DNA from: Myxococcales bacterium
GTDB taxonomy: Bacteria; Myxococcota_A; Polyangia; Polyangiales; Polyangiaceae
Length of the DNA stretch: 56,111 nucleotides
NCBI GenBank assembly: GCA_025359105.1
Contig: JANYHK010000042.1
Span: 1-56,111, forward strand
Direction of reading: 5' to 3'
The translations under genes and the position numbers were made by a program. This document shows positions 10,853 through 21,264 of this stretch, piece by piece; the stretch's first letter is position 1, and the number at the start of each line of letters is the position of its first letter. The notes beneath the pieces are model-generated. The model saw only the letters and a program-made list of their open reading frames with translations. It had not been told where the DNA came from and did not search any database.

Positions 10853-12234
10853 GGCGAGACCATCTTCTCGGGCCGGACGTGCTTGTCGAAGTCCTCCGCG
10901 CTCATGAGCTGCAGCTTCACCGCCGCCGCCTTGAGCGTGATGTTCTCCTTGTGCGCCGTCTTGGCGACCTTGGCCGCGTTGTCGTAGCCGATGACCTGGT
11001 TGAGCGCCGTCACCAACATGAGCGAGTTGGTGAGGTGCTTGGCGATGACGTCCGTGTTCGCCTCGATGCCGACGACGCAGTTGTCGGTGAACGAGACGCA
11101 CGCGTCGGCGAGCAGCTTGGCGCTCTCCAGCACGTTGTGGATGATGACGGGCTTGAAGACGTTCAGCTCGAAGTGCCCCTGGCTCCCGCTGAACGCGACG
11201 GCCGCGTCGTTGCCGAAGACCTGCGCGCACACCATCGTCATCGCCTCGGCCTGCGTCGGGTTCACCTTGCCCGGCATGATCGAGCTGCCCGGCTCGTTCT
11301 CGGGGAGGTGAAGCTCGCCGATGCCGCAGCGCGGACCGCTGCCCATGAGGCGGACGTCTTGCGCGATCTTGAAGAGCGCCATTGCCAGCGTGCGCATCGA
11401 CGCGCTCGCCTGCACCATTGCCTCGTGGCCGGCGAGCCACGCGAACTTGTTCGGCGCGCTCGTGAAGGGCGCGCCGGTGAGCTTCGCGATCTCGGCGGCG
11501 ACGGTCACGGCGTACTTCGGGTGCGTGTTGAGCCCGGTGCCGACCGCGCTGCCTCCCAGGGCAAGGGCGTAGACGCCGGGGAGCGACTCGCGGATCTTCT
11601 CCTCGCAGAACTCGAGCTGCGCGACGTAGCCGCTGAACTCCTGGCCGAGCGTGAGCGGCGTCGCGTCCATCAGGTGCGTGCGGCCGATCTTGACGATGTC
11701 CCGGTATTGCTCGCTCTTCGCCGCGAGCGCCAGGCGGAGCTTGGCCACGGCGGGGAGGAGCGCCCCCTCGATCTGCGTCGCGGCGGCGACGTGCATGACC
11801 GTGGGGAACACGTCGTTCGACGACTGCGATTTGTTCACGTCGTCGTTGGCGTGGATCGGCGCTTTTTTGCCGAGGCCGACGCCGGCGAGCTCGTTCGCGC
11901 GGTTGGCGATGACCTCGTTCGCGTTCATATTGCTCTGGGTGCCCGAGCCGGTCTGCCAGACGACGAGGGGGAATTCGTCGTTCCACTTGCCCTCGATCAC
12001 CTCGTCGCACGCCTGGGTGATGAGCTTCGTCTTGGCGTCGTCGAGCTTGCCGAGGGCGTGGTTCGCGAGCGCTGCGCCCTTCTTCACGACGCCGAACGCG
12101 CGGATCATCGCGGCCGGGAAGCGGTGACCGCCGATCTTGAAGTTCTGCAGGCTCCGCTGCGTCTGGGCGCCCCAGTAGCGCTCCGACGGGACCTCGACGT
12201 TGCCCATGCTGTCCGATTCGACGCGCACGCTCAT
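10849..12234 (-). CDS. fumC: fumarate hydratase class II
   Basis: 461 residues, the standard length. It hydrates fumarate to malate in the TCA cycle as an oxygen-stable homotetramer without an Fe-S cluster. Visible hallmarks are [18 protein letters not shown] at the N-terminus, [28 protein letters not shown], and the superfamily signature [11 protein letters not shown] near residue 310. I chose the ATG at 12234 ([11 protein letters not shown]) over an upstream in-frame ATG at 12258, because class II fumarases start close to this residue. Its 3' end overlaps the FMN reductase gene by 4 bp. Confidence 0.98.
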   Translation of the reverse strand: MSVRVESDSMGNVEVPSERYWGAQTQRSLQNFKIGGHRFPAAMIRAFGVVKKGAALANHALGKLDDAKTKLITQACDEVIEGKWNDEFPLVVWQTGSGTQSNMNANEVIANRANELAGVGLGKKAPIHANDDVNKSQSSNDVFPTVMHVAAATQIEGALLPAVAKLRLALAAKSEQYRDIVKIGRTHLMDATPLTLGQEFSGYVAQLEFCEEKIRESLPGVYALALGGSAVGTGLNTHPKYAVTVAAEIAKLTGAPFTSAPNKFAWLAGHEAMVQASASMRTLAMALFKIAQDVRLMGSGPRCGIGELHLPENEPGSSIMPGKVNPTQAEAMTMVCAQVFGNDAAVAFSGSQGHFELNVFKPVIIHNVLESAKLLADACVSFTDNCVVGIEANTDVIAKHLTNSLMLVTALNQVIGYDNAAKVAKTAHKENITLKAAAVKLQLMSAEDFDKHVRPEKMVSP

Positions 12235-12285
12235 GTGGACTCCTATGAGCCCGCCCATGTAGCGGCGATCGCGCGGTGACTCAAG

Positions 12286-13017
12286 TCAGCCGGGCTTGCG
12301 GCTGCGCGAAGCGTCGTATTCGCGGCGGGACTTCGGATCCCCCACCTTGCGGAAGGCCCACGAGACGCGCTTGAAGATCTGGTAGATGCGCTCGCGCGCC
12401 GCGTCGTCGAGGCCGGGGTGGAGGCGATCGGGGTGAAACTCGAGCGCGCGTTCGCGGAAGGCGTTGCGGATCTCCTCGATCGTCGCGTCGGTGGAGACCC
12501 GCAGGGTCTGGTAGGCGTCGAGCGTGTCGAGGCGCGACCACAGGCGCTCGACGTAGCGGGACATCTGCGCCGCGTCGACCGGCGGCGACGACTCGACCTC
12601 GGGCGGAATGGAGGGCGGCGGCGCGCTGATGGCCGCGCGCGACGAGGGGCCCTGCGCGCGGCGCACCGCGTCGACGAGCGCGCCCGGGTCGGGCGGGATG
12701 GCGACGTACGTGTTCGCGCCGAGGGCCCGCGCTTCCTCGGCGCCGCGGTTCTCGTCGACGTACGCGCGATCGGCCAGGACGACGCCGATCGGGACCTGCC
12801 ACGCCTCGCGTAGGCGGACGACGGTCTCGGGGTTCGCTCTGGCGATCTGCGCGTCGAGGACGACCACGTCGGGCACGACGCCGACCATCCCCGAGAGCGC
12901 GCGGGGGAGGGAGTCGAACGGGTGTACGTCCGTCCCTGTCGATCCGAGGAGAGACGCGAGGAGCGCGCGCGTGACGCTGCTCGCGCACACGACGCATACG
13001 ACGCAGCGAGCGGTCAC
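12286..13017 (-). CDS. degenerate receiver domain fused to a J domain
   Basis: 243 residues with a GTG start. Residues about 1-120 have the receiver fold pattern. They keep the phospho-acceptor-like Asp55 (VVVLDAQIA) but lack the N-terminal acidic pair (VVCASS instead), the Thr/Ser after strand 4 (VLADRA) and the Lys of strand 5 (AIPPDPGAL). A Pro/Ser-rich linker follows (about 121-150). Residues about 166-235 are a J domain with HPD at 195-197 and the trailing [15 protein letters not shown] domains stimulate Hsp70 ATPase activity. The GTG overlaps the stop of the upstream Hsp70 gene by 4 bp (GTGA), which strongly suggests that this is that Hsp70's own partner. Confidence 0.85.
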   Translation of the reverse strand: MTARCVVCVVCASSVTRALLASLLGSTGTDVHPFDSLPRALSGMVGVVPDVVVLDAQIARANPETVVRLREAWQVPIGVVLADRAYVDENRGAEEARALGANTYVAIPPDPGALVDAVRRAQGPSSRAAISAPPPSIPPEVESSPPVDAAQMSRYVERLWSRLDTLDAYQTLRVSTDATIEEIRNAFRERALEFHPDRLHPGLDDAARERIYQIFKRVSWAFRKVGDPKSRREYDASRSRKPG

Positions 13018-14627
13018 GAGTCACCCTCGTCGCCGGGGCCCTGGGTGGCGGCCAGGCGCTTCGCGCTCTTCTCGACGTCGCGCTGCGACGGACCAGAAAT
13101 TTTGAGGCGCCGCGACGTCTCGCGCTTGCTGTCGAGGTTGAGCGCGGTGACGCAAAGGATGCCGTTCACGTCGACCTCGAAGCAGACCTCGACCTCGATC
13201 TGGCCGGCCTTCGCGCTGCGGAGCTCGGGCACCACGAACTCGCCGAGCCGCGTGTTCTCGGCGGCGTTCGCCGAGTCGCCCTGCAGGAGGACGAAGCGCA
13301 TGTCATCCTGACCGTCGCGCCAGGTCGTGAACCGGCGCTTCTCCTCGGTGGGGACGACGGAGTTGCTCTTGAGGAGCCACTCCACGCCGCCGCCGGCCAC
13401 CGCGATGCCGATCGAGTGGGGCAGCACGTCGACGAGGAGGGACGTCGCCGGCGCGGTCTTGGGCCTGTTGACCCAGGTCCCGGTGAGGAGGGCGGCGTGC
13501 ATCGACGCGCCCAGGGCGACCGCGTGCATCGGATCGACGTCGCGGCGCGGCGTTCGGCCGAAGAACTCGGCGACCGCCGATGCGACCAGGGGAACGCGTG
13601 CCGTGCCACCGACGAGGACGACGTCGTTCACGTCGGGGAGGTTGATCCCCGCCGCTTGCATGCATTTGTGCGTGAGCTCGATGGAGCGCTCCACGAACGC
13701 GTACGCGACGCTCGCGAGCTCGTTGCGCGTGACCTTCATGCTGAGGTCGACCGCGCCTTCGCCGCCGAAGCCAGCCTCCGCGACGGCGACCGTCGTGCTC
13801 TCGGCCGACGCGAGCTCGCACTTGGCGCTCTCGACGGCGAAGAGGAGGCGCTGCCACTCGGCCTGCGACCGGCGGAGATCGACGCGCTGATCGCGGCGGA
13901 AGCGATCGGCGATCTGGCCAGCGAGCGCCACGTCGATGTCGTCGCCGCCGAGGAAGGCGTCGCCCGCCGTCGACAAAACGCGGTAAACGCCGCCCTTGAT
14001 CTCGACGAGCGAGATGTCGAACGTGCCGCCGCCGAAGTCGTAGACGGCCACGATGCCGTCCTTCTTGCCGTCGAAGCCGAAGGCCAGCGCGGCGGCGGTC
14101 GGCTCGTTGACGATGCGGAGCACCTCGAGCCCGGCGACCTTGCCGGCCACGCGCGTGTATTCGCGCTGCGCGTCGTTGAAGTTGGCCGGGACGGTGATGA
14201 CGGCCTGCAGCGGCCCGCCACCGAACTGCTTGCGCGCGCGCGACGCGACCGCCTGGAGGATCATCGCGCTGATCTCGACGATCGAATAGACCAGTCCGGC
14301 GCGCGTCTGAACGGCGACCTGGCCGTTCTCGTCCTGCACGATCTCGTAGGGGAGCGACGCGCGCGCTGCGCGGACGGCGGGATCATTGAAGGCGCGGCCG
14401 ATGAGGCGCTTGGCCGAGTAGACCGTGTCGTGCGGCGCGTCGACGAGGCGGGCGCGCGCCTCGTGACCGACCAGCGCAGCGCCCGCCTCGGGGAAGGAGA
14501 CGACGCTCGGCATCGTGCTCCGCTGCTGCGCATCGAGGAGGACGGTGGGTACTCCCGCCACGATCGCGGCGACGGCGGAGTTCGTCGTCCCCAGGTCGAT
14601 GCCGATGGTCGTCGCCCCCTTGGCCAT
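13014..14627 (-). CDS. Hsp70-family chaperone lacking most of the lid
   Basis: 537 residues, about 100 fewer than DnaK. The nucleotide-binding domain is intact: [51 protein letters not shown] and [14 protein letters not shown] beta substrate-binding domain follows ([27 protein letters not shown]). The protein ends soon after, so the helical lid is mostly missing. The ATG at 14627 (MAKGATTIG) is preferred over 14648. No grpE lies nearby, so it is not the housekeeping dnaK operon. It lies 36 bp downstream of a kinase gene and overlaps the J-domain gene, which suggests a specialised chaperone acting with those two proteins. Confidence 0.93.
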   Translation of the reverse strand: MAKGATTIGIDLGTTNSAVAAIVAGVPTVLLDAQQRSTMPSVVSFPEAGAALVGHEARARLVDAPHDTVYSAKRLIGRAFNDPAVRAARASLPYEIVQDENGQVAVQTRAGLVYSIVEISAMILQAVASRARKQFGGGPLQAVITVPANFNDAQREYTRVAGKVAGLEVLRIVNEPTAAALAFGFDGKKDGIVAVYDFGGGTFDISLVEIKGGVYRVLSTAGDAFLGGDDIDVALAGQIADRFRRDQRVDLRRSQAEWQRLLFAVESAKCELASAESTTVAVAEAGFGGEGAVDLSMKVTRNELASVAYAFVERSIELTHKCMQAAGINLPDVNDVVLVGGTARVPLVASAVAEFFGRTPRRDVDPMHAVALGASMHAALLTGTWVNRPKTAPATSLLVDVLPHSIGIAVAGGGVEWLLKSNSVVPTEEKRRFTTWRDGQDDMRFVLLQGDSANAAENTRLGEFVVPELRSAKAGQIEVEVCFEVDVNGILCVTALNLDSKRETSRRLKISGPSQRDVEKSAKRLAATQGPGDEGDS

Positions 14628-14663
14628 GCGCGGCGGATGGTACACCACCCGCCCGTCGCTGGA

Positions 14664-17600
14664 TCAGGGGCCTTGGAGGAGACTTTTGAGGCGCCGCTGC
14701 AGGTCGCTCGTGCCCTTTCCCGCACGTTTTTCGACGATCTGGCGGCCTTTGGCGCCTCCGATGGCGAGCAGCGACCGGGCGAGCATCTCGACCACCATGG
14801 GCGACTCGCGGGGCAGCGGCGAGGCGCCGGTGAGGCGGGCGACGACGCCCCGTGCGGGGGGCGCGAGCGCCGTCACGAGCACCTTCACCGCTTCGTCGCG
14901 CGCTTCCGGCACCGCGTCGGTGAGCAGCGCGGCCGCGACGGCACACGCGTTGTCTCCGCCGGCGGCGGTGCCGTCCAGGATCTTCGCGGCGCGACGCACG
15001 ACATCCATGTCGATCGCGCCCACTTTGCGCAGGCCGGTGAGCGCGGCGACGCGCACGGATTCGTCGGGATCGTCGAGCACGCCGAACAGGACCGAGCGCG
15101 CCTTCTGACCCCACGGCGCCGCGAGGGCCGCCGCGGCGGCGCGGCGTACGGTCGGTGCCTTGTGGCGGAGGAGCTGCGCGACGAGCATGCCCAGTCGCTC
15201 GTCGGGGATCTCGGGGAGCGAGCGGAGCGTGTCCTCCGCGAGGGCTGCGTCGTCGTCGTCGGGAGCTGCGGCGGCGATTTGCTCCACCACGGTGACGAGC
15301 GGCTCGAGGGCGGGCTTGCCGATCTCCTTCATCGCCTCGACGAAGCGCATGCGAACCAGCTCGCCGCCGCGCAGGCGCACGTTGCAGAGCGCGCGAGCTC
15401 CCGCGCGGCCGCACGCGACGAGGATGCCTTGCGCCGGATCACGCGTCGCCCCGGCCCCCGACAAGAGGAGGACCGCGACGGGGTCCAGGACCTCCGCGTC
15501 GGCGATCGAATCCAGCGCTTTGGCCGCCAGCCCCTCGCGCGTCTCCTCGCTGGGCGCCGCGCCGCGCGCGTGGCGCTGCTGGAGGCGAACGACGATCGCG
15601 AAGAGCGGCACCACCGCCGCGCGACGGGCGAGCACGCGCATCGCACGGGCGAGGGTGGCCGATTCGCGGGCGTAGCGCGGCAGCTCGAAGATCGAGTCGA
15701 GCAGGCGCAGGATCGGCTCCGGATCAGTCGCGAGCTTCTCGGCCTGCTGCTCGGCGATGACCCAGACCTGCACGTCCTCCGGCAGCTCGGGGAACGACAG
15801 CACCGCGCGCGAGTGCAGCTCGCGCAGCACCTCGTCGGACTCGATCGTGCGCTCGCGAACGAAGCGGTTGCCCACGACCTGCATCAGCTGGCGCACGCTC
15901 GTCCCCGGCGGTGGCGAGCTCCCTGAGCCGGAGCTGCTCACGGTCGCCTGCTTCTCCATCTCCGCGAGGATGAGCCCGGCCACGCGAAGGAGCATCGGGT
16001 GCGCGAGCGCAGCGACGAGGAGCACGGGAATTTCAAGCCCCGGCATCTCCGCGCCTTCGCCGACGTGCTCGGCCACGAGGTCCCAGCTGGTGAGCAGCAG
16101 CTTCACGTGCTCAGGCGTCTTCAGCGTCCGCACGACGTCGGCCGTCAGGGCGGTGCGCAGCTTCTTTCGGCGCTCGGGCTCCGCCGCCCGCACGATCCTG
16201 GGGATCGCATCGAGGTCGCGCGCGACGCGCGAGATGCACAGCATCACCTGCCACGGCAGGCGCCGGTCGCGGCCGAGCATGTCGGTCACGAAGAGGATCG
16301 AGACGCGCGTGAGGCCGCGGGCGGCGAACTGCGCCTGGAGCTCGGTGGCCGAGATTTCCGGGCCGCTCAAGAGCTCCACGGCGTCGCCGAGCTCACGCTC
16401 GTCCAGCCCCTCCTTGAACGTGAGCGAGACGAGGCCGCGGCGCGCGAACACGTCTCCCAGCCGCTGCGCGCAGCTCGCGCCGACGCCGCCGGGCGCCGCC
16501 TTGACCAGGTCCATCGTCTCGCCGATACCGGTCATCACGACCAGCTCGTGGGTGTCGCGGTCGCGGCGCGCGAAGGAAATTTCGGCCCGTCGTGCGAGGG
16601 GCGGGCCCATCACGGCGCCGAGCTGCGCGAGCGAGCGCGCGAACTCGGGGTGCGCGCGCTCGTAGTACGTGGTGCGCGCGACGGCCGAAGTGACGGCGCT
16701 CAAGAACTCGGAGAAGCCCATCCTCGGATCGGTGAGCGGCTCCGGTGGCGGCCCGGCGTCGGGCGGAGGAGGCGGTGCGCTGGTAGGCTCGTCGGGCGCC
16801 GCGGCGGCGTCGAGCACGACGGCCGCCGGCGGCTCGTCCATGCTCCACTGTGGCGGTGTCGTCTCGTCCTCCGGCGGCGGAGGCGGCCGCGCGGACGGCG
16901 GACGCTTGCTCTCGAACGTCGGTGCGCGCTGCGGCGGCAAGGTCAGCGTGCGCTCGAGCACGTCCGCTGGAAGGATCGACGGAGTCGGGTCGACAGGCGC
17001 GCGGAGCAGCGCCGGCGTGGGCGTTGCGTCGTCGTCGTCGTCTTCGCGCGGGATCGGCCGCGCGATCGCCGGCTTGCGGACGGCGCCGAGCTCGCCCGAT
17101 CTGGAGAGCAGCGCGCGCACGTCGGCGCGCAGCTCCCGGATCGTCTTCGGGCGATCCTTCGGATTTTTGGAGAGTGCGCGCAGGATGATCTGCTCGAGTC
17201 GCTTGTCGAGCCGTGGATTCAGCTGGGACGGCGGGCGCGGCGCGTCGGAGACGTGCGCGACGAGGATGGCAACCGGCGTGGCCCCTGTGAACGGCACGAT
17301 GCCCGTCGCCATCTCGTAGAGCAGGACGCCGCACGCGTAAATGTCGCTACGCGCGTCGACCTTCTCGCCACGCGCCGCCTCGGGCGCCATGTACTCCGGC
17401 GTGCCGGTCACCGTCGTGCCGCCCGACGACAGGTACTCGGGGGCTCCGTCGACGTCGACCTTCTGGACCGCGGCGATCCCGAAATCGCACACCTTGAGCA
17501 GCTCCTTCATCTCGCCGTCGTCGTTCCTCTTGCGAATGAGGACGAGGTTCTCCGGCTTGATGTCGCGGTGGATGATCCCGGCGTCGTGCGCGGCGGCGAG

Positions 17601-18386
17601 AGCGCCCCCGAGCTGGGTCATCAGATCGACGATGCGCGGCAGGGGGAGCGGGCGGCTCTCGTTCAGGGCGTCGCGGAGCGTCTTGCCCTCGAGCAGCTCC
17701 ATGACGATGTAGAGCATCCCGTCGGCCTCTTCGCCGTAGTCGAGGACCCTCGCGACGCTGGGGTGGTCGAGCTTGCTCGCCGCGAGCGCCTCGCGCTGGA
17801 AGCGAGCTGCGAAGTCGGCGTCGCGCTCCATCAGGCCTTGGAGCACCTTGATCGCGACGGGCTTGTTCAGCGCCCGGTGACGCCCGCGGTAGACCTTGCC
17901 GTACGCGCCGACCCCTATGGGTGACTCGATCTCGTACTTGCCGTTGCCGAGGACGAACCCGAGGAGCGGATCGGCGCGCGCGTCGGGCAGCGTCTTCTCC
18001 TCGCGATCGGGCCGCGAGGCGCGCGGCGGGCGGCTCGAGCGCGCCGCGACCTTGCTCGCGCGCGCACGCGTCGAGCGCGGCGGCGGCCGCGTGGTCCTGC
18101 GGTCCCCGAGGAGCTTCTTGAGGACGGCGACCTGATCGTCGCCCGTGGGCGACAACGTCAGCGGAAAGAGGCCGCCGGTCGGTTCGCCCGCGAGGACCGC
18201 GTTGAGCACGATGGGCTCGGGCAGTCCGGGCGCGTGCACGACGAGCGCGTGCTTCTCGCCGGAGAGCGGCGGATCCTCGAGCGGCACGAGCGCGACGCGA
18301 CCGCGGAGCGCAGCGTCGACCACGGCTTGCACTTCGACGAGGTCGAGCAGGCGTGCGACGAGCAGAAGCGGGATCTCGTCCACCAC
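14664..18386 (-). CDS. Ser/Thr protein kinase with C-terminal HEAT-like repeats
   Basis: 1240 residues. Residues 1-95 form a small domain of uncertain type, possibly PilZ-like. A basic linker follows, then a complete Hanks-type kinase at about 150-430: glycine loop GVGAYGKVYRG, Lys180 in VAIK, HRDIKPEN at 273-280, DFG at 301-303 and GTPEYMAPE at 328-336. A Pro/Asp-rich linker (about 440-560) leads to an alpha-helical half. The last about 300 residues contain HEAT-like repeats (APTVRRAAAAALAAPWG, ESVRVAALTGLRKVG, VPEARDEAVKVLVTAL). No transmembrane segment was seen, so it is probably cytoplasmic. It is the first gene of a set followed by Hsp70 and the J-domain protein. Confidence 0.92.
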   Translation of the reverse strand: MVDEIPLLLVARLLDLVEVQAVVDAALRGRVALVPLEDPPLSGEKHALVVHAPGLPEPIVLNAVLAGEPTGGLFPLTLSPTGDDQVAVLKKLLGDRRTTRPPPRSTRARASKVAARSSRPPRASRPDREEKTLPDARADPLLGFVLGNGKYEIESPIGVGAYGKVYRGRHRALNKPVAIKVLQGLMERDADFAARFQREALAASKLDHPSVARVLDYGEEADGMLYIVMELLEGKTLRDALNESRPLPLPRIVDLMTQLGGALAAAHDAGIIHRDIKPENLVLIRKRNDDGEMKELLKVCDFGIAAVQKVDVDGAPEYLSSGGTTVTGTPEYMAPEAARGEKVDARSDIYACGVLLYEMATGIVPFTGATPVAILVAHVSDAPRPPSQLNPRLDKRLEQIILRALSKNPKDRPKTIRELRADVRALLSRSGELGAVRKPAIARPIPREDDDDDATPTPALLRAPVDPTPSILPADVLERTLTLPPQRAPTFESKRPPSARPPPPPEDETTPPQWSMDEPPAAVVLDAAAAPDEPTSAPPPPPDAGPPPEPLTDPRMGFSEFLSAVTSAVARTTYYERAHPEFARSLAQLGAVMGPPLARRAEISFARRDRDTHELVVMTGIGETMDLVKAAPGGVGASCAQRLGDVFARRGLVSLTFKEGLDERELGDAVELLSGPEISATELQAQFAARGLTRVSILFVTDMLGRDRRLPWQVMLCISRVARDLDAIPRIVRAAEPERRKKLRTALTADVVRTLKTPEHVKLLLTSWDLVAEHVGEGAEMPGLEIPVLLVAALAHPMLLRVAGLILAEMEKQATVSSSGSGSSPPPGTSVRQLMQVVGNRFVRERTIESDEVLRELHSRAVLSFPELPEDVQVWVIAEQQAEKLATDPEPILRLLDSIFELPRYARESATLARAMRVLARRAAVVPLFAIVVRLQQRHARGAAPSEETREGLAAKALDSIADAEVLDPVAVLLLSGAGATRDPAQGILVACGRAGARALCNVRLRGGELVRMRFVEAMKEIGKPALEPLVTVVEQIAAAAPDDDDAALAEDTLRSLPEIPDERLGMLVAQLLRHKAPTVRRAAAAALAAPWGQKARSVLFGVLDDPDESVRVAALTGLRKVGAIDMDVVRRAAKILDGTAAGGDNACAVAAALLTDAVPEARDEAVKVLVTALAPPARGVVARLTGASPLPRESPMVVEMLARSLLAIGGAKGRQIVEKRAGKGTSDLQRRLKSLLQGP

Positions 18387-18432
18387 AGCAGCTTACCTAA
18401 AATCGGCGGGCGGCGCGCCGAACGCGGAATCT

Positions 18433-18891
18433 CTACCGCGCCGCGTCGAGCGCTTCGGGGAGGTGGGCCAGGGCGCCGCGCACGGCGCTCTTCATGACGG
18501 CGTGCTCCAGCAACGGCGCGAAGCGGTCCTCGTTCTCGGCGCGGGCCCGGCCTTCGAGGACGGCGACGATCGCGCCCTTCCTCTTGTCGCGAACCGTGGC
18601 AGTGACGAGGCACGCTACGGTCGTCTTCTTGTCCGCCGAGGCGACGCGTTCCATGCGTACCAGCGCGACGCTCAGGATGGCGGGGCGGGGCTTCGGCCTG
18701 CCGGCCATGTCGACCGCAGGGAGCTCTTGCTCGACGACGGTGCGTAGCTCGAGGACGACATCGACGCCTTCGCGCGTCACCTCGCTCGTCACCTCGCCGA
18801 TGGCGATCGGCGCCGTCGCTGCAGTTGGCGCCGCGTCCGCGGAGCACGCGAACAAGATCGAGGCGACCACGAGCCACGAGGAACGTCCCAT
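18433..18891 (-). CDS. small predicted lipoprotein, unknown function
   Basis: 152 residues. The N-terminus ([20 protein letters not shown]) looks like a lipoprotein signal with Cys16. The mature part is mixed alpha/beta with ITSEV-type strands ([21 protein letters not shown]), a central region ([14 protein letters not shown]), and [30 protein letters not shown] do not recognise a family, although the pattern resembles small periplasmic proteins annotated as hypothetical in myxobacteria. It lies 46 bp upstream of the kinase gene on the same strand and could be cotranscribed with it. Confidence 0.7.
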   Translation of the reverse strand: MGRSSWLVVASILFACSADAAPTAATAPIAIGEVTSEVTREGVDVVLELRTVVEQELPAVDMAGRPKPRPAILSVALVRMERVASADKKTTVACLVTATVRDKRKGAIVAVLEGRARAENEDRFAPLLEHAVMKSAVRGALAHLPEALDAAR

Positions 18892-18938
18892 CGTGTTCGA
18901 TCGCTACCGGACGCGCCGCAGCGCGGCCAAGTTCGAGG

Positions 18939-20159
18939 CTACTTCTCGCCGAGCGATCGCACGTAGTCCGCGAGGGGGCCGAGCTCCTCGTCCTTGATGA
19001 CCTTGGCCCACGGCGGCATCTTCGCGTTGGGGACGACGCTCTGCGGGTTCTTGATGAAGGCCGTGAGCAGCTCGGGCGTCGGGAACTTCTTGCCGCTCTG
19101 CCGGAGATCGCAAGAGCCGACTCCCGTTTCGCCGTGGCACGAGTCGCAGCGGTACTTGTAGAACGTCGCCTCGCCGCCTTTCAGGTCGGTGCGCGGCTGC
19201 GCCTCCGCAGGCGGACGGCGCGCGGTGAGCTTCGGCACCGTCTTCAGGTACGCGTAGATCGAATTGAGCTCGTCGTCCGTGAGCTCGACGTACTTCGGCA
19301 TCGGGTAGAGGACCGGCGAGTCGTCGGGGCGGAAGCCCTCCTTCATCGCGCGGCGGAACTCCGCGTCGCTCCACTTGCCGATGCCAGTCGCCTCCTCCAT
19401 CGTGATGTTGGGCGTGTAGATCTTCTTGCCGGCGAGATCGAGCATCATGTTGCTGCCGCCCATGTAGCCGTCGCTCGTCTCGGGCGGCTGGCGGTTCGAT
19501 TTGAAGTCCTTGGAGTGGCACTGGTAGCACTCGAGGTTGTCGGCGAGGTACTTGCCGAAGGCGAGCTTGTCGCCCGTCGACGGCGCGACCAGCGGCTGCT
19601 TCGGGTACGGCTTCGGCTTGAAGGCCACGAGACAGAGGAACTTCACGAGGAAGGTCGGCTCCGATTCGCGATCGTCGACGTCGGCGGCGACGACGGCCGG
19701 ATCACCGGAGCGCAAAAACGCGATGATCGACGCGAGGTCCTCGTCGGCGAGGCCGGTCAGCTTCGGCATCGGCGGCGGCACGTACTTGCCGGTGCGGCTC
19801 ACGCCGGTGCGGATCAGGTAGGCGATCTCGCCGTCGGTCCACTTGCCGATGCCCTTGTCGGGGTGCTGTGTGATGTTCTTCGCATAGAGCGGCCCGAACT
19901 CCGGCGGCGCGTCGACCATGAGCTTGCCGGTGAGGCGCTGCGTCGTCGGATCGCCGTGGCACTCGGAGCAGAGGAGGTTCGCCCATTTCTTCCCGCGCGC
20001 GACGCGCTCGGGGGTGACCTCGACCTTGAGCTCGATGCGTTCGAGGGGGTAGCTGGGGATGCCGCGGATCTCGATGAAGAGGAATCCCGCGAACAGGACC
20101 GCCGCGATCGCAGCGAGGACGACAAGCACCCACCTCAAGACTCTCTTGCGCCTGCTCAT
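18939..20159 (-). CDS. membrane-anchored tri-haem cytochrome c
   Basis: 406 residues. An uncleaved N-terminal anchor ([22 protein letters not shown]) is followed by three class I cytochrome c domains with CXXCH sites: CSECH (64-68), CYQCH (211-215) and CDSCH (338-342). Each domain has the distal Met region, for example [24 protein letters not shown] and [23 protein letters not shown]. This three-domain layout matches the cytochrome subunits of membrane-bound dehydrogenases (alcohol, aldehyde and gluconate dehydrogenase type). No flavin or molybdopterin subunit lies next to it, so its electron donor is not known. It diverges from transaldolase across 105 bp. Confidence 0.92.
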   Translation of the reverse strand: MSRRKRVLRWVLVVLAAIAAVLFAGFLFIEIRGIPSYPLERIELKVEVTPERVARGKKWANLLCSECHGDPTTQRLTGKLMVDAPPEFGPLYAKNITQHPDKGIGKWTDGEIAYLIRTGVSRTGKYVPPPMPKLTGLADEDLASIIAFLRSGDPAVVAADVDDRESEPTFLVKFLCLVAFKPKPYPKQPLVAPSTGDKLAFGKYLADNLECYQCHSKDFKSNRQPPETSDGYMGGSNMMLDLAGKKIYTPNITMEEATGIGKWSDAEFRRAMKEGFRPDDSPVLYPMPKYVELTDDELNSIYAYLKTVPKLTARRPPAEAQPRTDLKGGEATFYKYRCDSCHGETGVGSCDLRQSGKKFPTPELLTAFIKNPQSVVPNAKMPPWAKVIKDEELGPLADYVRSLGEK

Positions 20160-20264
20160 GTGGACGCCAATCTACGCTCCAGCTTTCCCCGGCCGCTCGC
20201 CTTTTTCGCTCTGAATGGCGCTATCGTGAGGGCCTACGAAACCGACAAGGACACAGGTGGGGCG

Positions 20265-21254
20265 ATGACCAACCTCCTCGATCAGCTCAAGACGATGACC
20301 GTCGTCGTCTCGGACACCGGCGATATCAACTCGATCCAGAAATTCCGCCCTCGCGACGCGACGACGAACCCGTCGCTCATCGCCGCCGCCGCGCAGATGC
20401 CGGCGTACGCCAAGCTCGTCGACGGCGCGCTCCTCTGGGCGAAGAAGGCCGCAGACGCAGACGCGAGCGGCGCGAGCGAGCCGACGGTCAAGCGCGCGAT
20501 CGATCGCCTGGCCATCGAGTTCGGGCTCAAGATCCTCGAGATCGTCCCGGGCCGCGTGTCGACCGAGGTCGACGCCCGCCTCTCCTTCAACACGGAGGGC
20601 ACCGTCGCCAAAGCGCGCCAGCTGATCGGCCAGTACGAAGCGGCCGGCGCCAAGAAGGAGCGCATCCTCATCAAGATCGCCTCCACCTGGGAGGGCATCA
20701 AGGCCGCCGAGATCCTCGAAAAGGAGGGGATCCACTGCAACCTCACGCTCCTCTTCGGGCTGCACCAGGCCATCGCCTGCGCGGAGGCGGGCGTCACCCT
20801 CATCTCGCCGTTCGTGGGGCGAATCCTCGATTGGTACAAGAAGGAGACCAAGAAGGACTACGCGCCGGCGGAGGACCCCGGTGTCACGAGCGTCACGGAA
20901 ATCTACAACTACTTCAAGCGCCACGGCCACAAGACCGAGGTGATGGGCGCGAGCTTCCGCAACATCGGGGAGATCATCGAGCTGGCCGGCTGCGATCTCC
21001 TCACGATCGCGCCGACGCTCCTGAGCGAGCTCGAGGCGAAGGACGAGCCGCTGGTCCGCAAGCTCGACGCCGCCGCTGCGAAGACGCTGCCGATCGAGCG
21101 CATCGCGATGGACGAGAAGATCTTCCGCGCGATGCACGAGAAGAACCGCATGGCGAAGGACAAGCTGGACGAGGGAATCGCCGGCTTCAGCAAGGCGCTC
21201 GTGGCGCTGGAGCAGCAGCTCGCCGCGCGCCTCGACGCGCTCGGCAAGACCTGA
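20265..21254 (+). CDS. tal: transaldolase
   Basis: 329 residues, matching the long TalB-type transaldolases. It moves a dihydroxyacetone unit between sugar phosphates in the non-oxidative pentose phosphate pathway. DATTNPSL near residue 32 is the family signature. The catalytic Lys is in [12 protein letters not shown]. Other conserved parts are [38 protein letters not shown] and [11 protein letters not shown]. The ATG at 20265 follows a good ribosome-binding site (AGGTGGGG). The stop lies 10 bp before the VWA lipoprotein gene, so they may share a transcript even though the functions seem unrelated. Confidence 0.97.
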   Translation: MTNLLDQLKTMTVVVSDTGDINSIQKFRPRDATTNPSLIAAAAQMPAYAKLVDGALLWAKKAADADASGASEPTVKRAIDRLAIEFGLKILEIVPGRVSTEVDARLSFNTEGTVAKARQLIGQYEAAGAKKERILIKIASTWEGIKAAEILEKEGIHCNLTLLFGLHQAIACAEAGVTLISPFVGRILDWYKKETKKDYAPAEDPGVTSVTEIYNYFKRHGHKTEVMGASFRNIGEIIELAGCDLLTIAPTLLSELEAKDEPLVRKLDAAAAKTLPIERIAMDEKIFRAMHEKNRMAKDKLDEGIAGFSKALVALEQQLAARLDALGKT

Positions 21255-21264
21255 GGCGCGTGTC

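Noticed and set aside
13014-14627. Housekeeping dnaK-dnaJ locus
   Set aside because: The Hsp70 lacks most of the lid, the J protein has no G/F-rich or zinc domain, and grpE is absent.
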